Source of the DNA: Undibacterium cyanobacteriorum
Lineage (GTDB): Bacteria; Pseudomonadota; Gammaproteobacteria; Burkholderiales; Burkholderiaceae_D
Direction: 5' to 3'
Assembly (NCBI RefSeq): GCF_031326225.1
Contig: NZ_CP133720.1
Coordinates: 682,001-746,000 of the forward strand
DNA length: 64,000 nt
Shown here: one piece after another, positions 20,072-30,580 of the stretch
Layout of the letters: every line of letters begins with the position of its first letter
How positions within the stretch are numbered: the stretch's first letter is position 1
The notes under the pieces: generated by a model
What the model was told of the DNA's origin: nothing
Database searches by the model: none
Seen by the model: only the letters and a program-made list of their open reading frames with translations
Made by a program: the position numbers and the translations under genes

Positions 20072-22230
20072 ATGTAATCAATTTCAGTAAAGGGAGCTCC
20101 ATGAGCATCAAGGGTCTATTTCTGGGGCTGCTATTCCTGTGCCAATCCGTGTTCGCGCAGACCGAAAATGCTATTGACTCGGTTACTGCTAACCAACAAG
20201 GTGCGAACGTGATCGTCAAGATCACTTTGAAGAATAATCTTGAAAAGGCACCAATTTCATTTTCAATCGCCAGTCCCGCTCGAATTTCGCTCGACTTCCC
20301 CAATACGAGTAATGCGACCGGCAAAAATGTGATCGATGTTGGGCTGGGCGAAGTGCGAAGCGTCAATTTGATTGAAGTTCCAGGTCGGTCACGTCTTGTA
20401 TTTAATTTGAATCGTGCTTTGAAATATGCGACCTTTGTCGAAGGTAATACCCTAATCGTCACTATTGATGGCTCTGGTGGCTTAGCGACAGCTGTGAATT
20501 CCTTGGGCCTACCAGCAGTTGATAAAAACGAGAAAACAGCGGCCAAACAAAGCATTAAAGACATCGATTTTCGCCGCTTAGCTGGCGGTGAAGGGCGTGT
20601 TGTAATCGACTTGCCAGGTAACCAAGTGGCGGTTGATTCGCGTCTGCAAGGCCAAAAAATCGTGGTCGACTTCTTTAACGTGAACTTACCCGATGTTCTT
20701 AAGCGCAATTTGGATGTTGCTGACTACGGTTCTCCTGTCCAGAAAATTATTACTGAACGCCAAGGTAACAATGTACGCATGTACATTGAGCCAAAAGGGC
20801 TGTGGGAACACAGCGTTTATCAGAGCGACACACAATTAGTGGTTGAAGTTAAGCCGATTAAGGAAGAACTGAATAAGCTCACCCAGGGAACACAAGGCTA
20901 CAAAGGTGATCGTTTTGGCATGAACTTCCAGGATATTGATGTTCGTGCCGTGTTGCAAATGTTGGCGGAACAAGGTGGCGTGAATATCATTGCAACTGAT
21001 TCTGTTTCTGGCAACATTACTTTGCGACTGATCGATACTCCATGGGACCAAGCGCTCGACATCGTCATGCAGATCAAAAATCTCGACATGCGTAAAAATG
21101 GCAATGTCATTATGATTGGCCCGAAAGATGAGTTGCTTCTGAAGGAAAAACTCGAGCTGGAACAAAAAGCAGCGATCGCAGATTTAGAGCCACTCAAGAC
21201 GGAGTCTTTCCAGCTGAAATATCAAAAAGCTGAGAATTTACAAAAATTGTTTGGTGTTACCGCGGATGGTTCATCTACGACCAATCGTCTTATCAGTAAG
21301 CGTGGCAGTATCATGATCGACCCACGCACTAACCAAATTTTCGTCACTGATATCGCTTCAAAAATCGAAGAGGTTCGTAAGCTCATCCAGAAAACTGATA
21401 TTGCGACTAAGCAGGTGGTGATTGAGGCGCGCATCGTTGAAGCTGATAACAAATTTAGTCGAAACCTCGGTGCTAAATTAGGTTTTGCTGATCTGCGTAA
21501 GCTTTCGGGTGGTGATGCTGGCTATCAATTACAGGGTAACCAACGCGTTGCTGTGACAGGTAATTATCTTGGTGTGGGTGAGCAGACTGGTCAAGCCAAG
21601 ATCACCGAGAAGAGCTTCATTCCAAATACACAATTTATTAATTTGCCTGCTGCTTCGATTGGTGGTTTAGAAGCCGGTAGTATCGCTACGAGTATTTTCT
21701 CAGCAGCGGCGAATCGTTTCCTTAACCTTGAGTTGTCGGCATTGGAAGCTGATGGTGACGGGAAAATCATTTCAAGTCCACGTGTGGTGACTGCCGACCA
21801 ATTGCCAGCACACATTGAACAAGGTCAAGAAATCCCATATTCCATCGTTGCCCTGAGCGGGGGGACTGCTGTGTTCTTTAGAAAAGCGGTTCTTAGTTTG
21901 GACGTTACACCACAAATTACACCCGACGGCACTATCATCTTGAACGTGGACGTGCATAAAGATAGCCGTGGTGAGGAAACACGTTTTGGACCAGCAATCA
22001 ACACAAAGCAAGTGAAAACGAGCGTGTTGGTTGAGAATGGTGGTACGGTCGTGCTGGGTGGTATTTACACTCAGGAAGAGCGAAATGACGTCACTAAGGT
22101 ACCTTTCCTCGGAGATCTTCCATTGTTTGGAAACCTATTTAAGACCACTGGTAGAACAAATAACAAGACCGAACTGTTGATTTTCATCACTCCGAAAGTT
22201 CAGTTGACTGGAAGTATCGTGACACAATAG
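20068..22230 (+). CDS. pilQ: Type IV pilus secretin PilQ
   Basis: PilQ is the outer-membrane secretin through which the pilus exits. The order is: signal peptide, two beta-rich AMIN domains (about residues 30-250) that bind peptidoglycan, a secretin N-terminal domain ('ISLNFQDIDVR'-type text, here 'FGMNFQDIDVRAVLQMLAEQ'), an N1/KH-like domain, and the secretin core ending in 'VVLGGIYTQEE' and 'VPFLGDLPLFGNLFK'. The ATG at 20068 overlaps pilP. An ATG at 20101 with AGGGAG five bases upstream would give 709 instead of 720 residues, and a more usual signal peptide. It is the last gene of the pil operon. Confidence 0.95.
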   Translation: MNVINFSKGSSMSIKGLFLGLLFLCQSVFAQTENAIDSVTANQQGANVIVKITLKNNLEKAPISFSIASPARISLDFPNTSNATGKNVIDVGLGEVRSVNLIEVPGRSRLVFNLNRALKYATFVEGNTLIVTIDGSGGLATAVNSLGLPAVDKNEKTAAKQSIKDIDFRRLAGGEGRVVIDLPGNQVAVDSRLQGQKIVVDFFNVNLPDVLKRNLDVADYGSPVQKIITERQGNNVRMYIEPKGLWEHSVYQSDTQLVVEVKPIKEELNKLTQGTQGYKGDRFGMNFQDIDVRAVLQMLAEQGGVNIIATDSVSGNITLRLIDTPWDQALDIVMQIKNLDMRKNGNVIMIGPKDELLLKEKLELEQKAAIADLEPLKTESFQLKYQKAENLQKLFGVTADGSSTTNRLISKRGSIMIDPRTNQIFVTDIASKIEEVRKLIQKTDIATKQVVIEARIVEADNKFSRNLGAKLGFADLRKLSGGDAGYQLQGNQRVAVTGNYLGVGEQTGQAKITEKSFIPNTQFINLPAASIGGLEAGSIATSIFSAAANRFLNLELSALEADGDGKIISSPRVVTADQLPAHIEQGQEIPYSIVALSGGTAVFFRKAVLSLDVTPQITPDGTIILNVDVHKDSRGEETRFGPAINTKQVKTSVLVENGGTVVLGGIYTQEERNDVTKVPFLGDLPLFGNLFKTTGRTNNKTELLIFITPKVQLTGSIVTQ

Positions 22231-22285
22231 CCAAAGAGCGCGTTTTGGTATTGATTTTTAAGTTTTTTTATATGATAGGTGTTAC

Positions 22286-25200
22286 ATGACGAAGCTTTTT
22301 CGCATATTCGTGGCTATGATCAGTTTGAGCCTGCTGTCGGCATGCGGCGGGGGCGGTGGCTCTCCAGGCAATACGACCGGTCGAGCGCTATTTACTAGCG
22401 CGAACTCAACGGTGACGATCAATGTGGGGGACTCGCAGACTTACACAATTGGCGGCGGCAACCCAGGCTACGCAGCGACAAGCAGCTCTTCTGCTGCGAC
22501 CGTCACTGTAAACGGTAGTTCAATGACGATTACTGGAAAGGGGGCAGGTGAAGCCACCATTACTGTGACGGATTCATCAGGTTCTAAAGTACAAATCGTC
22601 GCGACGATTGGTACGAATGCACCGTTCGCAACCGATGCTCCGGTCGATTTAACGATCGCTCCGGGAAGTAAGACCAATAATTATTCATTAAGTGGCGGTA
22701 GTGGAGTTTATCGTGCAGCGAGTGCAAATCCTTCAGTTGCAACAGTAACGCTCACTGGAAACCAATTCTACATCTCCGGTGTGAGCGCTGGTAGCACCAC
22801 AATTTCCGTTTCTGATACTGCTGGAAGCTCCCGCACCATCAACGTAAAAGTGGGATCCAGCACGCCGTTGTTCACAACAGCACCTTCTATCATGTCGATC
22901 GAGCTCGGCACCACAACTCAAACTTTTGCGATTGGCGGAGGCTCATTGAGTTATGCGGTGAGTACCAATAATCAAAGCGTGGTGACGGTGTCTCAGTCGG
23001 GCGCGAATTTCACATTAACTGGTCTTGCTATCGGTAATGCAATTGTGTCTGTCACAGATACGGCTGGCGCAACGCAACAGATCCAAGTGACCGTAGGCGT
23101 CACTCAACCATTGACAGTAAACTCGCCAGCGGAATTGACGGTTGGCGTTGGCTCTGCCTCAGAGCAATTTACGATTTCTGGTGGTAGCCCAGCATACTCT
23201 GTAACTTCGAGCAATTTACTGGTAGCAAGCATTATTCAGTCTGGAAATCGATTCACTGTTTCTGGCAAGTTCCCAGGGACAGCGACCGTCGTTGTTAGCG
23301 ATCGATCTGGTGCAACAAAGTCGATCAATGTTACGGTGAAGACGAATCCATTGTTCACATCGGCACCTGATGCAATCACTGTGGAAGTTGGCGCACGCTC
23401 AGCCAGCTTCTCGATCGAAGGCGGTACGTTCAGCTATAGTGTTTCGACGAGCAACTCGGCGATCGCCCAAGTCACGCAAACTGCGACTACTTTCTACATT
23501 TCCGGTATTAATGCTGGAGCGGCAGTTGTCGTGGTGACGGATTCTGCTGGTTCGAGCAAGCGGATTGATGTAACTGTCGGTGCGGCTGTACCTTTGCGTA
23601 CCACCATGCCGACCGAAGTGAATATGACTGTCAATCAAGCCAACGACAGTTTCCAGATCAGCGGAGGGCAACCGGCATACGTTGTGACTTCCAGTAACCG
23701 TAATGTGGTACAGGTTCAGCAAAGTGGCGCTCAGTTTACTGTGACGCCGATTGGTGTTGGTAAAGCACAAGTCCAAATCATGGATGCCCAAGGTAGTACT
23801 AAGATCTCGAACGTGACTGTCTCAACAAAAGATTTGTTCACTTCAGCTCCAGAGGCAATTACACTTTCAACTGGCAGCGTCAGTTCGAGTTTCACTATTG
23901 GTGGTGGTTTGCCTGGCTATACTGTGGTCTCAAGCAACGTTCAAGTAGCACAAGTTAGCTTCACTGGTACTTCATTCACGATTACTGGTGCTGGCAAAGG
24001 CACTGCTTCTGTTGTGATCTCCGATACTGGTGGTAGCACGAAGTTGGTTGCTGTCACGGTCGGTTCAACGATTCCATTGTTCACCACAGCTCCAAGCGCG
24101 CTCGATTTGCCAATTGGTGGTTCTGCTGTGACGTTTGATATTTCGGGCGGCGATCCAGCATATTCAGTCACCTCAAGCAACTCGCAGGTAGCAACGGTCA
24201 GCTTGGCTGGTAATAAGTTCTCCGTAACCGGTATCGCGAAAGGCACGGCAGTCCTGAATTTGACTGATACATCGGGCCAGAAAGTGATCATCAATGTCAA
24301 TGTGACCTCGGGTTCAGATCTCTATACGACAGCACCAAGTAACTTGTCGCTCGGGTTGGGTATCGACTCCAACACTTATTTGATTGGTGGCGGTAGCAAG
24401 TCTTATTCCGTGATGTCTGGTAATACTTCAGTTGTTACTGTTGTTCAAAATGGAAATCAATTCTATTTGCGTGCAGGAACTCTAGGGACAACGACCGTTA
24501 CAATCACTGATACAGTCGGTGCAGTAAAAGTCATCAATGTCAGCGTGGTCAATGGTTTGCAACTCTTCACTACCGCACCTGTGGCAATGTCTGTGGGCGT
24601 TGGCTTGAACTCTTCGACCTTCCAGATTAGTGGCGGTGTTCCAAGTTACTTCGTCATCTCGAGCAACACTGGCGTAGTCAGAGTAACTCAAACTGGTGGA
24701 CAGTTCTTCTTGACTGGTCAACAATCCGGACGCGCTACGGTCTTGATTACTGATAGTGTCGGTTCAAGTAAGAGTATCGATGTTACTGTGACGACTGGAT
24801 CAGACCTTTACATCAGCGCACCAGCGACAGTTGCGGTCGGCGTTGGTGTCAGCTCGCAAACCTATCAAGTCGGTGGTGGTAGTTCGATTTATTCAGCAAC
24901 CTCTTCGAATACGCAAGTGGCGACAGTGAGTTTGACTGGCTCGAACTTTGTGATCACGGGCGTTGCTGTGGGAACTGCGACCGTACTCGTTACAGATTCA
25001 ACAGGTGCGTCTCGTCCAATTATTGTGACAGTGGGATCTGCCGTCGATTTGTTCACGACCGCACCACCAACTTTGAATCTCGGGGTAAATGCAATTTCCC
25101 AGTCGTTCTCAATTGGCGGTGGTCAGGCTCCATACACTGTAACAACCAATGACCCAGCAATTTTGACTCCAACATTGACAGGCACTCAGTTCACAATCCG

Positions 25201-26887
25201 TGGCTTAGCAATTGGTACTGCAGATGTGATCGTTTCCGACTCTAAAGGTGCTACACGTTCAGTTCGAGTTACTGTTGGGTCTGGTGTGAATCTGTTCACC
25301 TCCGCACCAAGTACGATTTCATTGGCAGCAGGTGCAACCTCACAAGTATTCACGATCTCTGGAGGTAGCGAAGTCTATGTAGTGAGCTCGTCTGACGAAC
25401 GCACAGTAACGATTGGCCGTAACAGCAATAACCAATTTGTTGTGAATGGCATCGTTGGTGGTCGCGCGACTGTATCGATCAAAGATACGACGGGTAAAGA
25501 AATTCTAATCTCTGTGATCGTCGGAACCCCCGATGTGATCGTTTCTTCGGCACCTGATACGCTCACACTTCAAGTTGGTGGTGCGGGTACGTTTAAGGTT
25601 GCGGGTGGAAATGGTAGCTACCAAGTATCTACTAGCAACACCACCGTAGCACAAGCGACGATCACTGGAAGTGATCTCGTCATTACGGGTATCGGTGTTG
25701 GCACTGCCAACATTGTGGTGACAGATTTGCGTGGTGCACGATTGACGATTGTCGTTAATATTGGTGGCTCAACACCAACACCTTTGTTCACGACAGCGCC
25801 AAGTGCCGTTGTCATTACTCCAAGCTCGGTATCAAATTACTCGATCAGTGGTGGTAAAGCCCCTTACACGGCAACGAGCAGCAATGCGAGCGTTGCGACA
25901 GTGTCAGTTAGCGGTAGTTCTTTGACTATCACTGGTGTAGCTTTGGGCGCGGCGCAGATACGAGTTACTGACAGCGCAGGCACAATCGTTAATATCGACG
26001 CTACGGTAAGTAATGGATCACATCTGAATCTCTTCACTGGTGCTCCAGAACCGTCGACTGTCGCCAAAGGTTCATCTTTGGTGTACAGCATTGGTGGTGG
26101 CGTACCTCCATATACCGTCACTAGCAGCAATAATAGTGTTGCGACTGTGATCATGTCTGGTGCGACAGCCTTCCAAGTGACCGGTGTAACTTCCGGTACC
26201 GCGAGTGTGGTGATTCAAGATAGCGAAGGCGTGACCATTACTCGTACGGTTAATGTGACTTCAGCGACTTCCTTGCCGGTATCGATCTTGCCGGGAGATT
26301 CACAAGGTGCGGTTGGTGATACCATGTACTTTAACGTAACAGGTGGTTCTCCACCTTACACATTGACCAACAATAACAACCCAACTGTAGCAACGGTGAG
26401 TGCACCGAGTGCAGTCAACCCACTTACAGGAACAAGCACATTCACGGCTGATCTTTTGAATATCGGTAGCACAACCGCGACCATTATTGACTCACAAGGT
26501 CAAACGAAGAGTGTTGTGATTAGTGCGGTCGCGTCAGTGAAACAATTGCGTATTTCACCATCAGTCTTAACGATTGGTGAGGATAATTCAGCGAACTTCA
26601 CAGTCCAGATTTTCGGCGGCACCGGTCCATACCGTGTATTTACGAGCGACTTGATTTTGTCGAGTGTGACAAACGCGGGTGGAATCTCAACGGTCACTGT
26701 AAGCCCAGGTACGCAAGGAAATCGATGCTTTAACCGATATGACAGTACGCCAGCATATATTCCAGGCGCGACCTATGACATCACCATCACCGCGGTTGAC
26801 TCTCTCGGTGTAAGTGCGACAGCGACGATGACCTTGAAAGATAACTCACAAGGTGGTGCTGGCTCTGGCGCAGCTGCATGTAACTAA
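22286..26887 (+). CDS. Giant Ig-like repeat lipoprotein (unknown function)
   Basis: I recognise the architecture but not a named family. The 1533-residue protein begins with a lipoprotein signal whose lipobox is 'LSAC' (C20) followed by five glycines. From about residue 34 there are about 17 tandem repeats of about 81 residues. Each follows the plan 'LFTTAP', a glycine, 'F.I.GG...Y.V.SSN..VA.V', 'F.ITG...G.A.V.V.D..G' and 'I.VTVG', which is a bacterial Ig-like beta-sandwich (BIG2-like) pattern. The last 110 or so residues form a different domain with two cysteines ('NRCFN' and the final 'ACN'). Repeats differ in DNA sequence, so the array is old. It lies 55 bases after pilQ and 19 bases before aroKB. 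Its position suggests a surface or pilus-linked stalk; that is inference. Confidence 0.85.
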   Translation: MTKLFRIFVAMISLSLLSACGGGGGSPGNTTGRALFTSANSTVTINVGDSQTYTIGGGNPGYAATSSSSAATVTVNGSSMTITGKGAGEATITVTDSSGSKVQIVATIGTNAPFATDAPVDLTIAPGSKTNNYSLSGGSGVYRAASANPSVATVTLTGNQFYISGVSAGSTTISVSDTAGSSRTINVKVGSSTPLFTTAPSIMSIELGTTTQTFAIGGGSLSYAVSTNNQSVVTVSQSGANFTLTGLAIGNAIVSVTDTAGATQQIQVTVGVTQPLTVNSPAELTVGVGSASEQFTISGGSPAYSVTSSNLLVASIIQSGNRFTVSGKFPGTATVVVSDRSGATKSINVTVKTNPLFTSAPDAITVEVGARSASFSIEGGTFSYSVSTSNSAIAQVTQTATTFYISGINAGAAVVVVTDSAGSSKRIDVTVGAAVPLRTTMPTEVNMTVNQANDSFQISGGQPAYVVTSSNRNVVQVQQSGAQFTVTPIGVGKAQVQIMDAQGSTKISNVTVSTKDLFTSAPEAITLSTGSVSSSFTIGGGLPGYTVVSSNVQVAQVSFTGTSFTITGAGKGTASVVISDTGGSTKLVAVTVGSTIPLFTTAPSALDLPIGGSAVTFDISGGDPAYSVTSSNSQVATVSLAGNKFSVTGIAKGTAVLNLTDTSGQKVIINVNVTSGSDLYTTAPSNLSLGLGIDSNTYLIGGGSKSYSVMSGNTSVVTVVQNGNQFYLRAGTLGTTTVTITDTVGAVKVINVSVVNGLQLFTTAPVAMSVGVGLNSSTFQISGGVPSYFVISSNTGVVRVTQTGGQFFLTGQQSGRATVLITDSVGSSKSIDVTVTTGSDLYISAPATVAVGVGVSSQTYQVGGGSSIYSATSSNTQVATVSLTGSNFVITGVAVGTATVLVTDSTGASRPIIVTVGSAVDLFTTAPPTLNLGVNAISQSFSIGGGQAPYTVTTNDPAILTPTLTGTQFTIRGLAIGTADVIVSDSKGATRSVRVTVGSGVNLFTSAPSTISLAAGATSQVFTISGGSEVYVVSSSDERTVTIGRNSNNQFVVNGIVGGRATVSIKDTTGKEILISVIVGTPDVIVSSAPDTLTLQVGGAGTFKVAGGNGSYQVSTSNTTVAQATITGSDLVITGIGVGTANIVVTDLRGARLTIVVNIGGSTPTPLFTTAPSAVVITPSSVSNYSISGGKAPYTATSSNASVATVSVSGSSLTITGVALGAAQIRVTDSAGTIVNIDATVSNGSHLNLFTGAPEPSTVAKGSSLVYSIGGGVPPYTVTSSNNSVATVIMSGATAFQVTGVTSGTASVVIQDSEGVTITRTVNVTSATSLPVSILPGDSQGAVGDTMYFNVTGGSPPYTLTNNNNPTVATVSAPSAVNPLTGTSTFTADLLNIGSTTATIIDSQGQTKSVVISAVASVKQLRISPSVLTIGEDNSANFTVQIFGGTGPYRVFTSDLILSSVTNAGGISTVTVSPGTQGNRCFNRYDSTPAYIPGATYDITITAVDSLGVSATATMTLKDNSQGGAGSGAAACN

Positions 26888-26906
26888 GAAGCAAAGTTGA
26901 AAAGTA

Positions 26907-28589
26907 GTGTCTAGCAATATTTATTTAGTAGGACTGATGGGCTCTGGCAAAACAACGGTTGGCAGAGCCCTCGCAAAAAAGCTTAACAAACGATTTGTTG
27001 ATTCTGATCACGAAATAGAGGCGCGCACAGGCGTCGCTATTTCTGTGATTTTTGACATCGAAGGGGAAGCGAGTTTTCGTCAGCGTGAAGCGGATGTGAT
27101 TCGTGATCTCTGTCAGCAACAAGATATTGTCCTCGCCACAGGTGGCGGGGCGGTATTGAATCCGCGTAGCCGTCAGATCTTGCATGAGTCTGGAACGGTG
27201 GTCTATCTCAAAGCTAGCATCGGTAGTATTTTGCATCGTACGCGACACGATAAAAAACGCCCATTGCTGCGCACCCCTGATCCCCGTAAAAAATTAGAAG
27301 AGCTCGAACAACAGCGCGACCCGCTGTATCGGGAAGTTGCCCATATGATTATCGAAACCGGGCAACCACAATTACAGACCTTGGTACAAACCATTGTTGA
27401 TAAATTGCCGAAACCACAGCTAGTCGCCAACACAGTAGAAAATATCGCTGCTTCTTTAGCAGCGAAAAATGGTAGTTCGATGGAATCTGATTCAAATCTT
27501 TATAAAACTCTACAAGTCGATCTTGGTGATCGTAGTTATCCCATTTCGATTGGCCAGTCACTTTTACAAAATACTGAGCTGTTGCAGCAGCGCATTCGTG
27601 CTCAACGGGTCGTGATTGTGACCAATGATGTGGTCGCACCTTTATATTTATCTGGTCTCACGCAGCAATTGCAAGGCTTGGGTAAGCAAGTCGAATCGGT
27701 CATCTTGCCCGATGGCGAAGAACGCAAAAATTGGGAAAGCTTGATGCTCATTTTTGATGAGCTCTTGCAGAAGAAATGTGATCGCAAAACCTGCTTGATT
27801 GCTCTTGGTGGCGGCGTGATCGGTGATATGACCGGCTTCGCTGCATCAGCGTTCATGCGTGGTGTGCCTTTCGTACAAATTCCGACCACCTTATTGGCTC
27901 AGGTCGATTCTTCAGTGGGCGGTAAGACAGGCATCAATCATCCACTCGGTAAGAATATGATCGGTGCTTTTTATCAACCGCAGGCGGTGTTGGCAGATAT
28001 CGCGACACTTGCTAGTTTGCCTGATAAAGAATTGTCCGCTGGATTGGCAGAAGTCATTAAGCATGGAGCCATTATTGATGCAGCTTTCTTCGATTGGATC
28101 GAAGCCAATATCGAGAAATTACGGGCACGGGATCATGATGCACTGAGCTATGCGGTATTGCGCTCATGCGAAATCAAAGCCAACGTGGTCAAACAAGATG
28201 AACGCGAAGGTGGTTTGCGTGCCATCTTGAACTTTGGACATACCTTCGGACACGCGATTGAAGCAGGTCTCGGCTACGGCGCTTGGTTACACGGCGAAGC
28301 CGTTGGTTGCGGCATGGTGATGGCAGCCGATTTATCGCATCGACTTGGTTACATCGATTTCGTTACGAAGACGCGTATTACCCATTTAGTCGAGGCCGCA
28401 GGCTTGCCGACGGTCGCCCCCGATCTTGGTGAAGCAACTTGGTTGGATCTGATGGAAGTCGATAAGAAAAATGAGGGAGGGCAAATCAAGTTTATCTTGC
28501 TCAAGCCTTTGGGAACTAGCATCATTACCACTGTTCCAGCTCAATATCTGCGCGATACTTTACGAGCTTGTACTCATCCCGAGAGCTAA
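26907..28589 (+). CDS. aroKB: Fused shikimate kinase / 3-dehydroquinate synthase (AroK-AroB)
   Basis: Two enzymes of the shikimate pathway are joined in one 560-residue frame. Residues 1-175 are shikimate kinase, with the P-loop 'GLMGSGKT' (9-16), 'DSDHEIE', 'FRQREADV' and 'ATGGGAV'. Residues from about 195 are 3-dehydroquinate synthase, with 'DGEERKNW', '[14 protein letters not shown]', '[21 protein letters not shown]', '[11 protein letters not shown]' and 'HGEAVGCGM' (NAD and metal sites). The linker is about 20 residues. The start is a GTG at 26907. An internal ATG at 27480 (residue 192) could start a free AroB, but has no clear Shine-Dalgarno. Separate aroK and aroB genes normally follow pilQ in this group. 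Confidence 0.92.
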   Translation: MSSNIYLVGLMGSGKTTVGRALAKKLNKRFVDSDHEIEARTGVAISVIFDIEGEASFRQREADVIRDLCQQQDIVLATGGGAVLNPRSRQILHESGTVVYLKASIGSILHRTRHDKKRPLLRTPDPRKKLEELEQQRDPLYREVAHMIIETGQPQLQTLVQTIVDKLPKPQLVANTVENIAASLAAKNGSSMESDSNLYKTLQVDLGDRSYPISIGQSLLQNTELLQQRIRAQRVVIVTNDVVAPLYLSGLTQQLQGLGKQVESVILPDGEERKNWESLMLIFDELLQKKCDRKTCLIALGGGVIGDMTGFAASAFMRGVPFVQIPTTLLAQVDSSVGGKTGINHPLGKNMIGAFYQPQAVLADIATLASLPDKELSAGLAEVIKHGAIIDAAFFDWIEANIEKLRARDHDALSYAVLRSCEIKANVVKQDEREGGLRAILNFGHTFGHAIEAGLGYGAWLHGEAVGCGMVMAADLSHRLGYIDFVTKTRITHLVEAAGLPTVAPDLGEATWLDLMEVDKKNEGGQIKFILLKPLGTSIITTVPAQYLRDTLRACTHPES

Positions 28590-28592
28590 ACT

Positions 28593-29747
28593 ATGTTCAC
28601 AGATACGCATCTTGCCCCTTATGCTGCACAGTCGGCGCAGTCACGGGGCAGGCGTTTCTTTGAAGCTCCACCAGGCTCGCGTTCAGAGTTTCAGCGCGAC
28701 CGCGATCGCATCATTCACAGTACCGCATTTCGACGACTCGAATACAAAACCCAAGTCTTTGTGAATCACGAAGGCGATCTGTTTCGCACTCGCCTCACGC
28801 ATAGTATTGAGGTCGCTCAAATCGCCCGCTCGATTGCCCGCAACTTGCGACTTAACGAAGATTTGGTCGAAGCAATCTCGCTAGCGCATGATCTTGGTCA
28901 CACGCCTTTCGGGCATGCAGGGCAAGATGCACTGCACGCTTGCATGAAGGACTTTGGCGGCTTCGAACATAACTTGCAAAGCCTGCGCGTGGTTGACGCC
29001 CTGGAAGAGCGCTATGCCGCCTTTGAAGGCCTGAATTTGACCTTTGAAGCGCGCGAAGGCATTCTCAAACACTGCTCCATTAGCAATGCCCAACTACTTG
29101 GTGATGTCGGTCAGCGCTTTTTATTGAAGCAGCAACCTAGTCTTGAAGCACAGCTCACCAATTTGGCCGATGAGATTGCTTACAATAATCACGATATCGA
29201 CGATGGCTTACGCTCGGGTCTATTGAGCGAAGCACAGATGATGGAAGTGGATTTCTTTGCTCGATTCCGTCATGAGGTAGAAACACAATATCCGGGTCTT
29301 GCTGGTCGGCGCGCCATTTCAGAAACGATACGTCGCATGATCAACGCATTGATCAGTGATTTGATTCGCACTTCCGAGCAGCGAATCGCCGATCATGGAC
29401 CCAAGACGATCGAAGATGTGCGGCAAATGCCGACCATGATTGCGTTTTCTGACGCTATGCATCACGAGGCGAAGCAGCTAAAGCACTTCCTGTTTCAACA
29501 TCTGTATCGCCATTATCAAGTGAATCGCATGAGCAATAAGGCGAAGAAAACCATACGCGATCTATTCGATGCGATGCTAGCCGATCCAGGCTTGCTGCCG
29601 CCAGATTACCGCGTGCGCGATCAGCAATTAAGTGAACATGAACAGTGCTTGCAGCAAGCGAGAAGGATCGCCGATTATATTGCAGGGATGACCGATCGCT
29701 ATGCGATCCGCGAACATAGAAGATTATTTGAAATCGAAGAAGTTTGA
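28593..29747 (+). CDS. dgt: Deoxyguanosinetriphosphate triphosphohydrolase-like protein
   Basis: This HD-domain enzyme family cleaves dNTPs to a nucleoside and tripolyphosphate. Motifs are '[19 protein letters not shown]', '[19 protein letters not shown]' and the metal-binding '[14 protein letters not shown]'. A second pair of family blocks is '[10 protein letters not shown]' and '[17 protein letters not shown]'. The length of 384 residues fits the type 2 (dGTPase-like) subfamily, whose substrate preference is not settled by sequence. It starts three bases after aroKB and is probably in the same transcript. Confidence 0.92.
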   Translation: MFTDTHLAPYAAQSAQSRGRRFFEAPPGSRSEFQRDRDRIIHSTAFRRLEYKTQVFVNHEGDLFRTRLTHSIEVAQIARSIARNLRLNEDLVEAISLAHDLGHTPFGHAGQDALHACMKDFGGFEHNLQSLRVVDALEERYAAFEGLNLTFEAREGILKHCSISNAQLLGDVGQRFLLKQQPSLEAQLTNLADEIAYNNHDIDDGLRSGLLSEAQMMEVDFFARFRHEVETQYPGLAGRRAISETIRRMINALISDLIRTSEQRIADHGPKTIEDVRQMPTMIAFSDAMHHEAKQLKHFLFQHLYRHYQVNRMSNKAKKTIRDLFDAMLADPGLLPPDYRVRDQQLSEHEQCLQQARRIADYIAGMTDRYAIREHRRLFEIEEV

Positions 29748-29765
29748 TGGTGTGAATACACGGAG

Positions 29766-30473
29766 ATGGCAGTGAAAAAACTCAATAGCAAACTCGTTCA
29801 AGTCTTTTTCTTGAGCATCCTCAGCAGTGTTTTGGTGCCTGTGCACGCGGCTGACTTGAGTCAACTCAGTGGACAAGACGCCAATGCCGGCTTGAAGGCT
29901 GCGCTCGAACAAGGTGCGAATGCCGCCTTAAGCAAACTCGGTGTGCAAGGTGGGTTCTTGAACAATGAGAAAGTGCGTATTCCGCTGCCTTCCATCCTCG
30001 AAAAAACCAAGCCAATACTGAAACTGTCTGGCCAAAGTAAGCAGTTGGATGAGTTGGTCGTGTCGATGAATCGTGCCGCAGAAAGTGCAGTGCCAATGGC
30101 GAAGCCTTTGTTGATCGATGCGGTGAAATCGATGAGTATCGCTGACGCAAAAGCGATTTTGGGCGGCGGTGATACCTCCGTTACCCAATTCTTCAAAGAG
30201 AAGACAGCCAAGCCGTTAAGTGTCAAATTTATGCCCATCGTCAAAGGCGTCACAGATAAAGTCGGCTTGGCAGGAAAGTACAATGGCGTGATGGAGAAGG
30301 CCAAGAAACTTGGTGCCGTTTCTGAGCAAGAAGCGACCGTAGAAGCTTACGTTTCGAGCCGTGCGGTGGATGCTTTGTATCTCATGATCGCTGAAGAAGA
30401 AAAAGCGATCCGCAAAGATCCTTTGGGTACGGGTAGCAAAATTATTGGTAAAGTCTTTGGGCTGTTGAAATAA
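29766..30473 (+). CDS. DUF4197 family exported protein
   Basis: This 235-residue protein has a signal peptide ending near 'PVHA' and then one DUF4197 domain, with text such as 'ALEQGANAALSKLGVQGGFLNNEKVRIPLP' split by family-typical 'FFKEKTAKPLSVKFMPIV' and 'SRAVDALYLMIAEEEKAIRKDP'. The function of the family is unknown; it is predicted to be periplasmic and mostly alpha-helical. It follows dgt by 18 bases, with GGAG before its ATG, and likely closes the pil-aro-dgt transcript. Confidence 0.88.
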   Translation: MAVKKLNSKLVQVFFLSILSSVLVPVHAADLSQLSGQDANAGLKAALEQGANAALSKLGVQGGFLNNEKVRIPLPSILEKTKPILKLSGQSKQLDELVVSMNRAAESAVPMAKPLLIDAVKSMSIADAKAILGGGDTSVTQFFKEKTAKPLSVKFMPIVKGVTDKVGLAGKYNGVMEKAKKLGAVSEQEATVEAYVSSRAVDALYLMIAEEEKAIRKDPLGTGSKIIGKVFGLLK

Positions 30474-30494
30474 GCCCGTCGAAGTAGAAACGAA

Positions 30495-30543
30495 GAATTT
30501 GCGGAGCAACGCAGCGCACAGACATGCAGCGCCCCGCAAATTC
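30495..30543. repeat. Inverted repeat between convergent genes
   Basis: A perfect 10-bp inverted repeat, GAATTTGCGG (30495-30504) and CCGCAAATTC (30534-30543), encloses 29 bases in the gap between the DUF4197 gene and the convergent hydrolase. No T tract follows. Confidence 0.5.
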
Positions 30544-30580
30544 GTTACTGCAGATATTCTTCCAAAAGATATTAAAACGC

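Noticed and set aside
22380..26700. Possible CRISPR or tandem DNA repeat array
   Set aside because: The periodicity is at protein level (about 81 codons); DNA copies have diverged and the frame is open throughout, so it is a repeat protein.
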